Source of the DNA: an uncultured Sutterella sp.
Lineage (GTDB): Bacteria; Pseudomonadota; Gammaproteobacteria; Burkholderiales; Burkholderiaceae_F
Assembly: GCA_900552545.1 (NCBI GenBank)
Contig: USAL01000018.1
Location: 1 to 23,546 of the forward strand
DNA length: 23,546 nt
Reading direction: 5' to 3'
Positions 1-6,456 of the stretch are shown here, piece after piece; within the stretch, counting starts at the first letter, position 1; each line of letters starts with the position of its first letter. A program made the position numbers and the translations under genes. Below the pieces are notes generated by a model, which did not search any database, had not been told where the DNA came from, and worked only from the letters and a program-made list of their open reading frames with translations.

Positions 1-1
1 T

Positions 2-94
2 GAACCTGTGAATAAAGCTGATGCAGATCGGATAGCAGAAGAGATCGAAACGGCAGAACACATTAAGAAGTTACGTGCCATACGCAGGAAATAG
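2..94 (+). CDS. 3' fragment of an unidentified phage gene upstream of xis
   Basis: An open frame enters from the left edge and stops with TAG at 92-94, giving about 30 residues. The peptide is charged and probably helical, ending in a basic stretch (KKLRAIRRK). Its position just upstream of xis suggests a small early-region phage protein, but there is too little to name it. No start codon is visible because the gene begins outside the window. The call rests only on the open frame and location. Confidence 0.4.
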   Translation, partial: EPVNKADADRIAEEIETAEHIKKLRAIRRK

Positions 95-233
95 AAAAAT
101 TGATAAATTCAATACTGCATTTCTCAGCATTAAATTTATCTCTATGACCAGTCAAGAGATGTACCTGCCATGAGCTTAATATCATGTCAGATATATCGGT
201 CACAAACTCCCTCAGCAGCTAAGAGGAGGACAA

Positions 234-470
234 ATGTCTCGACTAATCACTTTACAGGACTGGGCTAAAGAAGAATTTGGGGACTTAGCACCAAGTGAGC
301 GAGTTCTGAAAAAATACGCGCAAGGGAAAATGATGGCCCCACCCGCTATAAAAGTTGGTCGCTACTGGATGATTGACCGAAATTCCCGTTTTGTAGGAAC
401 GCTTGCAGAACCGCAACTCCCAATAAACGCAAACCCAAAACTCCAACGGATAATCGCTGATGGCTGCTAG
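234..470 (+). CDS. xisE: Excisionase (recombination directionality factor), e14/phage 21 type
   Basis: This gene encodes a 78-residue protein with the form of a lambdoid excisionase. It begins MSRLITLQDWAKEEFG and has a winged-helix-like DNA-binding segment (PSERVLKKYAQGKMMAPPAIKVGRYW). Xis binds beside the attachment site, bends the DNA and turns integrase toward excision. The start is supported by a strong ribosome-binding site (AAGAGGAGG just upstream). The last 11 bases overlap the start of int, which implies co-translation. The length matches what I remember for XisE of e14 and Xis of phage 21. The symbol follows that resemblance and has not been checked by alignment. Confidence 0.8.
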   Translation: MSRLITLQDWAKEEFGDLAPSERVLKKYAQGKMMAPPAIKVGRYWMIDRNSRFVGTLAEPQLPINANPKLQRIIADGC

Positions 471-1602
471 ACCCCGATCTCACAAAATCTCTATACCCAA
501 TTTATATTGCAAATTAGATAAGCGAACCGGAAAGGTATATTGGCAATACAAACATCCACTATCCGGTCGTTTTCATAGCTTAGGAACTGATGAGAATGAA
601 GCAAAACAAGTTGCTACTGAAGCAAATACCATTATTGCTGAACAACGTACCCGACAAATATTAAGCGTCAATGAGCGTCTGGAAAGAATGAAAGGCAGGC
701 GCTCAGACATTACGGTGACAGAATGGCTTGATAAATATATTTCTATCCAGGAGGACAGGCTGCAACATAATGAACTAAGACCCAACTCCTATCGGCAAAA
801 AGGCAAACCCATTCGTCTTTTCCGTGAGCATTGTGGAATGCAACACCTCAAGGATATTACCGCACTTGATATTGCCGAAATAATTGATGCTGTAAAGGCT
901 GAAGGTCATAACAGGATGGCGCAAGTCGTGAGAATGGTGTTGCTCGACGTCTTCAAAGAAGCACAACACGCCGGACATGTTCCGCCAGGATTTAACCCAG
1001 CGCAGGCAACAAAACAGCCGCGAAATCGAGTAAACCGCCAAAGATTATCACTGCCCGAATGGCAGGCAATATTTGACAGCGTAAGCAGACGGCAGCCCTA
1101 TTTAAAATGCGGGATGCTACTTGCTCTTGTCACTGGACAACGTTTAGGCGATATCTGCAATTTGAAATTCTCTGATATCTGGGACGACATGTTGCACATT
1201 ACTCAGGAAAAAACCGGTTCAAAACTTGCTATTCCGCTTAACCTGAAATGCGATGCTCTGAATATTACCCTTCGTGAAGTTATATCTCAGTGCAGGGATG
1301 CTGTTGTTAGTAAATATCTGGTCCATTACCGTCACACTACCTCTCAAGCAAACAGAGGAGACCAGGTGTCTGCAAATACTCTTACAACGGCTTTTAAAAA
1401 GGCCAGGGAAAAATGTGGCATAAAATGGGAGCAAGGAACTGCGCCCACATTTCATGAGCAGCGATCTCTGTCAGAACGGTTATATCGGGAACAGGGTCTG
1501 GATACGCAAAAGTTGTTAGGTCATAAATCCAGAAAAATGACCGACCGATACAATGATGATCGTGGTAAAGACTGGATTATCGTAGATATCAAAACAGCAT
1601 AG
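460..1602 (+). CDS. intE: Tyrosine-family site-specific integrase, e14/phage 21 type
   Basis: This 380-residue phage integrase catalyses recombination between attP and a site in icd. The visible catalytic set is complete: Arg228 in TGQRLGDI, a probable beta-hairpin Lys252, His332 and Arg335 in FHEQRS, His355 in LLGHKS and the nucleophile Tyr364 in MTDRYND. The N-terminus (MAARPRSHKISIPN) is an arm-binding region, followed by a core-binding domain at about residues 85-185. The gene overlaps xis by 11 bp and converges on icd, with its stop 113 bp from the icd stop. The protein closely resembles E. coli IntE as I remember it, so the integration target (icd) and the neighbour agree. It appears intact and probably functional. 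Confidence 0.9.
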   Translation: MAARPRSHKISIPNLYCKLDKRTGKVYWQYKHPLSGRFHSLGTDENEAKQVATEANTIIAEQRTRQILSVNERLERMKGRRSDITVTEWLDKYISIQEDRLQHNELRPNSYRQKGKPIRLFREHCGMQHLKDITALDIAEIIDAVKAEGHNRMAQVVRMVLLDVFKEAQHAGHVPPGFNPAQATKQPRNRVNRQRLSLPEWQAIFDSVSRRQPYLKCGMLLALVTGQRLGDICNLKFSDIWDDMLHITQEKTGSKLAIPLNLKCDALNITLREVISQCRDAVVSKYLVHYRHTTSQANRGDQVSANTLTTAFKKAREKCGIKWEQGTAPTFHEQRSLSERLYREQGLDTQKLLGHKSRKMTDRYNDDRGKDWIIVDIKTA

Positions 1603-1612
1603 AAAATAGCCA

Positions 1613-1648
1613 GTTTTGGGGAAGGGTTTTGGGGAAAGTTTTGGGGAA
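1613..1648. repeat. Three tandem GTTTTGGGGA repeats, probable Int arm-type sites
   Basis: The motif GTTTTGGGGA occurs three times, starting at 1613, 1626 and 1638, so the spacing is 13 and 12 bp. It sits directly after the int stop, between int and the icd attachment region. In lambdoid phages this is where integrase arm-binding sites lie. One helical turn is about 10.5 bp, so the spacing would put the sites on a similar face of the DNA. The repeat is seen directly. Its role as arm sites is inference from position. Confidence 0.55.
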
Positions 1649-1669
1649 GATTTTAAATCATCATAAAAC

Positions 1670-1692
1670 AACGGGCGTGTTATACGCCCGTT
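1670..1692. terminator. Hairpin between convergent int and icd
   Basis: A perfect 9-bp GC-rich stem (AACGGGCGT pairing with ACGCCCGTT) encloses a 5-base loop. Read on the minus strand it is followed by a T-rich stretch (TTGTTTTA), so it works best as the icd terminator. It may also stop int transcripts. It lies between the two convergent genes. Confidence 0.7.
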
Positions 1693-1715
1693 TCAATATT
1701 TAACACATGTAGTGA

Positions 1716-2969
1716 TTACATATTCTTGATGATCGCGTCACCAAACTCTGAACATTTCAGCAGTTTAGCGCCTTCCATCAGACGTTCGAAGTCATAGGTT
1801 ACGGTCTTGGCATTGATTGCGCCTTCCATACCTTTAACAATCAGGTCAGCCGCTTCAGTCCAACCCATATGGCGCAGCATCATCTCAGCGGAGAGGATGA
1901 TAGAGCCTGGGTTAACTTTGTCCTGACCGGCGTATTTCGGCGCAGTACCGTGGGTGGCTTCAAACAGGGCACATTCGTCACCGATGTTTGCGCCAGGTGC
2001 GATACCAATACCACCAACCTGTGCTGCCAGAGCGTCAGAAATGTAATCACCGTTCAGGTTCATACAGGCGATAACGTCGTATTCAGCCGGACGCAGCAGG
2101 ATCTGCTGCAGGAACGCATCGGCGATCACGTCTTTCACCACGATCTCTTTGCCGGTGTTCGTGTTCTTTATTTTCTCCCACGTACCGCCGTCGAGCAGCA
2201 CGCCGCCGAACTCTTCGCGAGCCAGCTGGTAGCCCCAGTCTTTGAAGGCGCCTTCGGTGAACTTCATGATGTTGCCCTTGTGCACCATGGTGACGCTTGC
2301 GCGGTCGTGCTCGATGGCGTAGCGGATCGCCTTGCGGATGAGCCGCTCGGAGCCCTCGCGGCTCACGGGCTTGATGCCGATGCCGCTCGTGGCGGGAAAG
2401 CGGATCTTGGTGACGCCCATCTCGTCGCGCAGGAAGCTGATCACGCGCTGGGCCTCGGCGCTCTCGGCAGGCCACTCGATGCCGGCGTAGATGTCCTCGG
2501 TGTTTTCGCGAAAGATCACCATGTCGACGTTTTCAGGATGCTTGACGGGCGAGGGGGTGCCTGCGAAGTAGCGCACCGGGCGCAGGCAGACGTAAAGGTC
2601 AAGCCGCTGGCGCAGGGCGACGTTGAGACTGCGGATGCCGCCGCCCACGGGAGTCGTGAGCGGGCCTTTGAAGCCCACCTTGAAGGTCTTGAGCGCTTCA
2701 AACGTCTCTTCGGCGATCCAGGTGTCGGCGCCGTAGATGCGGGTGGCTTTTTCACCGGCAAAGATCTCCGTCCAGGCGATGCGGCGTCGGCCGCCGTAGG
2801 CCTTTTCGACGGCGCGGTTGATGACGTCGATCGCAACCGGCGAGACGTCGGCGCCGATGCCGTCGCCTTCGATGTAGGCGATGACCGGAGTGTCGGGAAC
2901 GACGAGCTCGCCGGTGCTTGAGACCGTGATGGGCTTGCCGAACGAGGGGACTTGAATGTGTTCAAACAT
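1716..2969 (-). CDS. icd: NADP-dependent isocitrate dehydrogenase, mosaic gene
   Basis: This TCA-cycle enzyme oxidises isocitrate to 2-oxoglutarate and CO2, making NADPH. The 417 residues compare with 416 in E. coli. Visible active-site features are the GGGIRSLN loop with Ser114 (the E. coli phospho-serine), Arg120, Arg130, Arg154, Tyr161, Lys231, Asp308 and Asp312. NADP-binding residues are Lys345, Tyr346 and Arg396. I chose the ATG giving MFEHIQVPSF because it has an AGGGAG site and matches the family length, although the open frame continues upstream. The gene is a mosaic: residues from about 275 to 417 are nearly identical to E. coli Icd and use enteric codons, while residues 1 to about 260 use GC-rich host codons. 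The C-terminus ends AIIKNM rather than the K-12 AIIENM. The frame is unbroken across the join. Confidence 0.93.
   Translation of the reverse strand: MFEHIQVPSFGKPITVSSTGELVVPDTPVIAYIEGDGIGADVSPVAIDVINRAVEKAYGGRRRIAWTEIFAGEKATRIYGADTWIAEETFEALKTFKVGFKGPLTTPVGGGIRSLNVALRQRLDLYVCLRPVRYFAGTPSPVKHPENVDMVIFRENTEDIYAGIEWPAESAEAQRVISFLRDEMGVTKIRFPATSGIGIKPVSREGSERLIRKAIRYAIEHDRASVTMVHKGNIMKFTEGAFKDWGYQLAREEFGGVLLDGGTWEKIKNTNTGKEIVVKDVIADAFLQQILLRPAEYDVIACMNLNGDYISDALAAQVGGIGIAPGANIGDECALFEATHGTAPKYAGQDKVNPGSIILSAEMMLRHMGWTEAADLIVKGMEGAINAKTVTYDFERLMEGAKLLKCSEFGDAIIKNM
2100..2230. other. Transition zone between enteric-like and host-like DNA inside icd
   Basis: Left of this zone the icd codons are enteric in style (GGT, CGT, GAA, AAA favoured). 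Right of it they are GC-ending (GGC, GCG, CTC). The protein also changes: from DVIADAFLQQILLRPAEYD onward it matches E. coli, whereas GGVLLDGGTWEKIKNTNTG just before it differs from the E. coli GGELIDGGPWLKVKNPNTG. The exact breakpoint cannot be fixed by eye because the sequence here is conserved between lineages. Confidence 0.7.
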
Positions 2970-3496
2970 GATGCTGTGTGACTCCCTATTCTTTTTCGTG
3001 CGGTTTGCTGCCTGCGCCTGATCCGCGTGCTGCAGGGCGGACGGTTCTTCCTGCGGGTGCGCGCCTTGAGTGCGCCTCCGGGCAGCGGCTTCTATTGTTG
3101 CACGATGCGGGGGCTTTGCCGAGTGCGCAGACACGATTGCACGATTGCGTCCGGCGCTTGTGACCGATTCGGGGGCTTGGGGCGACAATGAGGAACAAGG
3201 GGCTGGAAAAAATCGACGGAGTCCTGTAAAATCACGACCCTGATTTTCCCGTGCTTGCGGTTTCCCCGTTTTCCACTGAACCGTACAAGCGTTGAGCGGC
3301 TTGAAAATCAAAACGAAATGATTGGGCGGGCTTTCCACTGAGGTCGATTGAACAACCTCGGGAAGGGAGCGACTGCCTCGTTTTTTTACTTGACGCAACC
3401 GGTCTGTCAGATGCGGATCCAACCTGCGTGAAGCCTGAGCGCCATCTCGGGTGAGACGGAATTTTCGGTGCGTTGCATTCATATTAGGTGAGAACA
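2970..3496. other. Intergenic region between divergent icd and rplM
   Basis: These 527 bases separate the start of icd (-) from the start of rplM (+). I find no convincing gene. They should hold the promoters of both genes. A TAAAAT at 3227-3232 could be a -10 element for rplM, which would give a leader of about 260 nt. The decamer TTTCCACTGA occurs twice (3270-3279 and 3332-3341), and a small hairpin GAGGT...ACCTC lies just after the second copy. Short frames here on both strands have no recognisable protein and are taken as chance. Confidence 0.5.
3227..3232 (+). promoter_or_regulatory. Possible -10 element upstream of rplM-rpsI
   Basis: TAAAAT fits a sigma-70 -10 box, but no good -35 hexamer lies 16-18 bp upstream (the best is CTGGAA). 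It would leave a long 5' leader before rplM. The call is weak. Confidence 0.3.
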
Positions 3497-3925
3497 ATGA
3501 AGACCTTCTCGGCCAAGCCGCTGGAAGTTCAGCGCGACTGGTACGTGGTCGATGGCAGCAATAAGGTGCTCGGCCGCCTTGCAGCCGAAATCGCACTGCG
3601 CTTGCGCGGCAAGCACAAGCCCGAATACACGCCGCATGTCGATACGGGCGACTACATCGTCGTGATCAACGCTGACAAGCTCGTGATGTCTGCTGAAAAG
3701 GCAGGCAAGAAGACCTACTACCGCCACACCGGCTATCCGGGCGGCGTGTACTCCACCACCTTCAAGGAAATGCAGGCCAAGCATCCCGGCCGCGCTCTGG
3801 AGATCGCCGTCAAGGGCATGCTCCCGAAGGGCCGTCTCGGCTATGCCATGATCAAGAAGCTCAAGATCTACGCTGGCGCCGAACATCCGCACACTGCTCA
3901 GCAGCCCAAGGTTCTTGACATTTAA
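3497..3925 (+). CDS. rplM: 50S ribosomal protein L13
   Basis: This 142-residue protein has the same length as E. coli L13 and aligns along its whole length: MKTFSAKP at the start, RDWYVVDGSNKVLGRLA, RGKHKPEYTPHVDTGDY, IAVKGMLPKG and a C-terminus ending AAQQ/AQQPKVLDI as in the family. L13 is an early-assembling protein of the large subunit. I chose the ATG at 3497 rather than an in-frame GTG three codons earlier, because the latter lies inside the ribosome-binding site (TAGGTGAG) and the ATG gives the conserved MKTF start. It forms a two-gene operon with rpsI, 11 bp downstream. Confidence 0.97.
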   Translation: MKTFSAKPLEVQRDWYVVDGSNKVLGRLAAEIALRLRGKHKPEYTPHVDTGDYIVVINADKLVMSAEKAGKKTYYRHTGYPGGVYSTTFKEMQAKHPGRALEIAVKGMLPKGRLGYAMIKKLKIYAGAEHPHTAQQPKVLDI

Positions 3926-3936
3926 GGTGGATAAAG

Positions 3937-4329
3937 ATGATCGGTAACTACAACTACGGCACCGGCCGTCGCAAGAGCTCGGTGGCCCGCGTCTTCATCA
4001 AGCGCGGCACCGGCAAGATCGTGATCAACGGTCGCGAACTCAACGACTTCTTCAAGCGCGAAACGGGCCGCATGATCGTCATGCAGCCCCTGCAGCTCAC
4101 CGAGAACACCGAAACGTTCGACATCATGGTCAACGTGAGCGGTGGCGGTGAATCCGGCCAGGCTGGCGCCGTTCGTCACGGCATCACCCGCGCTCTGATC
4201 GACTACGATGCTGGCCTCAAGCCCGCTCTGTCGGCCGCTGGTCTCGTGACCCGCGACGCCCGCGAAGTCGAACGTAAGAAGGTTGGTCTGCGCAAGGCTC
4301 GTCGCGCCAAGCAGTTCAGCAAGCGTTAA
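3937..4329 (+). CDS. rpsI: 30S ribosomal protein S9
   Basis: This 130-residue protein has the same length as E. coli S9. It shows the family core YGTGRRKSSVARVFI near the N-terminus, GKIVINGRELNDFF, the glycine-rich segment SGGGESGQAGAVRHGITRAL and the basic tail ending KARRAKQFSKR, whose last residues reach the P-site tRNA in the 30S subunit. A good AAGGTGG site lies just upstream, partly in the rplM stop region. The rplM-rpsI pairing is nearly universal in bacteria. Nothing is unusual. Confidence 0.97.
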   Translation: MIGNYNYGTGRRKSSVARVFIKRGTGKIVINGRELNDFFKRETGRMIVMQPLQLTENTETFDIMVNVSGGGESGQAGAVRHGITRALIDYDAGLKPALSAAGLVTRDAREVERKKVGLRKARRAKQFSKR

Positions 4330-4472
4330 TCGCTTCGCCCGCCGCTCGTCTGCGGGAGGTCTCGAAAGCGTGTATTCTGCGTGTGCTTTCAGTCGCACGA
4401 AGAAGGGCGCCGAAAACCCTCCCGCCGCGGTCAGCCGCAGAGGCTGCACGCAGTTGGCGGCAAGGGTATCTC

Positions 4473-4520
4473 AAAGAAAAATCGCCATGGCTCGAAAGCG
4501 GGTTGTGGCGATTTTTCTTT
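4473..4520 (+). terminator. Strong intrinsic terminator after rplM-rpsI
   Basis: A perfect 15-bp inverted repeat (AAAGAAAAATCGCCA with TGGCGATTTTTCTTT) encloses an 18-base loop. The 3' arm is T-rich, as in an intrinsic terminator. It lies 143 bp after rpsI and 92 bp before argC, so it separates the ribosomal operon from argC. The A-rich 5' arm would also allow it to work on the other strand. Confidence 0.75.
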
Positions 4521-4611
4521 ATCCGGTCGCTGCCGGCCGGCGCCGGTCTTCCTTTGAGGCTGTCGGCACCGTTTCGTTGGTTTCAACTACTTCCCTGCTT
4601 GGAGCACATCC

Positions 4612-5682
4612 ATGTCTGAGAAAAAGATTTCAGTGGGCATCGTCGGCGCCACGGGCTATACGGGCGTGGAGCTGCTGCGCATCCTTGTGCGTCATCCCGA
4701 GGCCCGGGTGACTGTCATTACCTCCCGCAAGGATGCGGGAACGTCGGTGGCGACGATGTTTCCATCGCTTCGCGGCTACCTCGACGACCTGTGCTTTACG
4801 GCGCCCGACGAGGCCGACCTCAAGCACTGCGACGTGGTGTTCTTTGCAACGCCGCACGGCGTGGCGATGAGCATGGCCCGCGAGCTTGTGGCCGCAGGCG
4901 TCAAGATCATTGACCTTGCTGCCGACTTCCGGCTCAAGGACACGGCTGAGTTCACGCGCTGGTACAAGATGGAGCATGCCTGCCCCGATCTGTTGGCCGA
5001 GGCCGTCTACGGACAGCCCGAAACCATGCGCAACGAGATGAAGACGGCGCGCATTCTCGGCATGGCGGGCTGCTACCCGACCTCGATCGAGCTCGGACTG
5101 CTGCCCCTGATGGAGTACGAAAAGGCGCATCCGGGGACGTTCGATCTCAAGACCATCATCGCCGACAGCAAGTCGGGCATCTCGGGCTCGGGCAAGAAGG
5201 CCGACGTCTCGCTCATCACGGCTGAGATGAGCGACAACTTTCACGCCTACGGTCTCAAGGGCCATCGCCATCAGCCCGAAATCGTGCAGCAGCTGCGCAA
5301 GCTCTGCGGCAACGACGGGCTTGAGATGACTTTCGTGCCGCACCTGCTGCCGACGATTCGCGGCATTCACTCGACGATCTACATCCGCTTCAAGGATGCG
5401 GCCAATTCCCTGGATCTGCAGGCGCTCTACGAAAAGCGCTACGCCGACGAGTACTTCGTCGACGTCATGCCCGCGGGCTCGCATCCCGAGACGCGCTCGG
5501 TGCGCGGCTCGAACTTCCTGCGGCTTGCGGTGCACCGCCCGGGCAACAAGGATCTCGTCGTGGTGCTTGCCGTTGAGGACAATCTTGTGAAGGGCGCCGC
5601 CGGTCAGGCGGTGCAGGCGATGAACCTTCTTTTCGGCCTCGACGAAAAGACCGGCCTCGACTGGCCGGCGCTCATCCCGTAG
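4612..5682 (+). CDS. argC: N-acetyl-gamma-glutamyl-phosphate reductase
   Basis: This enzyme reduces N-acetylglutamyl phosphate to the semialdehyde with NADPH, the third step of arginine/ornithine synthesis. The 356 residues include the N-terminal Rossmann motif GIVGATGYTGVELLRIL (about residues 9-25), the catalytic cysteine Cys154 in GMAGCYPTS and the active-site histidine region GLKGHRHQPEI (about 215-224). The C-terminal stretch VEDNLVKGAAGQAVQ is typical of the family. GGAG seven bases upstream supports the start. The gene stands alone, between the ribosomal operon terminator and the yajC promoter, with no other arg gene nearby. Confidence 0.96.
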   Translation: MSEKKISVGIVGATGYTGVELLRILVRHPEARVTVITSRKDAGTSVATMFPSLRGYLDDLCFTAPDEADLKHCDVVFFATPHGVAMSMARELVAAGVKIIDLAADFRLKDTAEFTRWYKMEHACPDLLAEAVYGQPETMRNEMKTARILGMAGCYPTSIELGLLPLMEYEKAHPGTFDLKTIIADSKSGISGSGKKADVSLITAEMSDNFHAYGLKGHRHQPEIVQQLRKLCGNDGLEMTFVPHLLPTIRGIHSTIYIRFKDAANSLDLQALYEKRYADEYFVDVMPAGSHPETRSVRGSNFLRLAVHRPGNKDLVVVLAVEDNLVKGAAGQAVQAMNLLFGLDEKTGLDWPALIP

Positions 5683-5779
5683 AAACGGGGCCGGTGCGTC
5701 GTCATTTTGTTGCAGACACTTTTACCTGCGCGGCCGGTTTGTTACAGGTTTTTTGGCGGAGAGCGGGTGGAGTTTTCCG

Positions 5780-5785
5780 TATAAT
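5780..5785 (+). promoter_or_regulatory. Probable -10 element for yajC-secD-secF
   Basis: A perfect TATAAT lies 80 bp upstream of the yajC start and about 100 bp after argC. No clear -35 hexamer is present at the right spacing (TTGGCG is about 21 bp away). A GC hairpin (CGGGCGG at 5802-5808 pairing with CCGCCCG at 5820-5826) would form early in the transcript. Confidence 0.55.
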
Positions 5786-5865
5786 CTCAAAAATTCGGCA
5801 TCGGGCGGTTTTTCAATGCCCGCCCGGGGTGCCGGTTGAGTTCTTCATCAGCAAAGGGGTTAGTT

Positions 5866-6210
5866 GTGTTCTTTATTTCTGACGCGTGGGCCCAGGCGGC
5901 CGATGCAGCCGGCGGCTTGAACGGTTTTCTCGTGCAGGTCGTTCCGATCATTCTCATCTTCGTTGTTTTCTGGTTCTTCCTGATTCGTCCGCAGCAGAAG
6001 CGCCAGAAGGAACACCAGAAGATGTGCGAAGCTCTCACCAAGGGTGATGAGGTCGTGACGGTCGGCGGCATGGCCGGACGCATCGCCGACGTGAGCGAGC
6101 AGTACATCGTGATCGAGATCAGCAATGTCGACGGCAAGCCCGTGACGCTCACGCTGCAGCGCGCAGCGGTGCAGACCGTTCTGCCCAAGGGCACTCTGAA
6201 GTCGATCTAA
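5866..6210 (+). CDS. yajC: Sec translocon accessory subunit YajC
   Basis: This small inner-membrane protein forms a complex with SecD and SecF and assists SecYEG-driven export. I chose a GTG start, giving MFFISDAWAQ, because AAGGGG lies six bases upstream and E. coli YajC starts MSFFISDAVA. A TTG ten codons earlier is less likely. The 114 residues contain one membrane helix at about 20-42 (VVPIILIFVVFWFFLI) followed by the family signature RPQQKRQKEHQ, then a soluble beta-rich domain with KGDEVVTVGGMAGRI and the ending VLPKGTLKSI. It is the first gene of the yajC-secD-secF cluster. A hairpin terminator after it may reduce readthrough into secD. Confidence 0.94.
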   Translation: MFFISDAWAQAADAAGGLNGFLVQVVPIILIFVVFWFFLIRPQQKRQKEHQKMCEALTKGDEVVTVGGMAGRIADVSEQYIVIEISNVDGKPVTLTLQRAAVQTVLPKGTLKSI

Positions 6211-6229
6211 TGGCTGCAATGCACGAAGC

Positions 6230-6272
6230 GGGCGCACCCTGAAAATTCGGGTGGCGCCCTTTTCGTGTTTTT
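6230..6272 (+). terminator. Hairpin terminator or attenuator between yajC and secD
   Basis: GGGCGCACCC pairs with GGGTGGCGCCC with one bulged G, giving a 10-bp GC stem, followed by TTTTCGTGTTTTTT. This is a textbook intrinsic terminator. As it falls inside a cluster normally co-transcribed, secD-secF may have their own promoter in the next 180 bp, or readthrough may set the ratio. Confidence 0.8.
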
Positions 6273-6456
6273 TGAGTTTCCCCGATTGCAGTGCCTTTGC
6301 CGTTCGCGCAAGGGCAAGGGGACGCGGCAGTGCGTGCAGATCTCCCCGAGGGAAAACGGCCCGACGCTGCATACTTTCTGAATCCGGACAGGCTGCCGAC
6401 GGTGCGGTCGCTAGTTGCGCAAGTTGCATGAGTCTGCCGCGTCTTCGGAGTTTCTT

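Larger units (their letters stand above)
1..1715. mobile_element. Right end of an e14/phage 21-like lambdoid prophage at icd
   Basis: This segment holds a 3' gene fragment, an excisionase, a tyrosine integrase and then the 3' end of icd. That is the order expected at the integrase-proximal end of a lambdoid prophage inserted in icd. The int gene reads toward the attachment side, as in lambda. Base composition and codon use are clearly lower in GC than in everything beyond about position 2,200. From memory, phage 21 and e14 recombine inside the icd coding region and supply the last roughly 165-216 bp of the gene. The crossover would then lie near 1,880-1,932, but I cannot see the exact core. 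The left end is outside the window. The segment may be a real prophage or an enterobacterial contig joined to another genome (see findings). Confidence 0.75.

Noticed and set aside
1869..2921. 350-codon open frame antisense to icd
   Set aside because: It mirrors the coding frame of a well-supported gene in GC-rich DNA. It has no recognisable protein motifs and is a shadow.
2970..3596. N-terminal extension of Icd by about 209 residues
   Set aside because: The extension is not Icd-like and overlaps rplM. The ATG at 2969 has a ribosome-binding site and gives the normal length.
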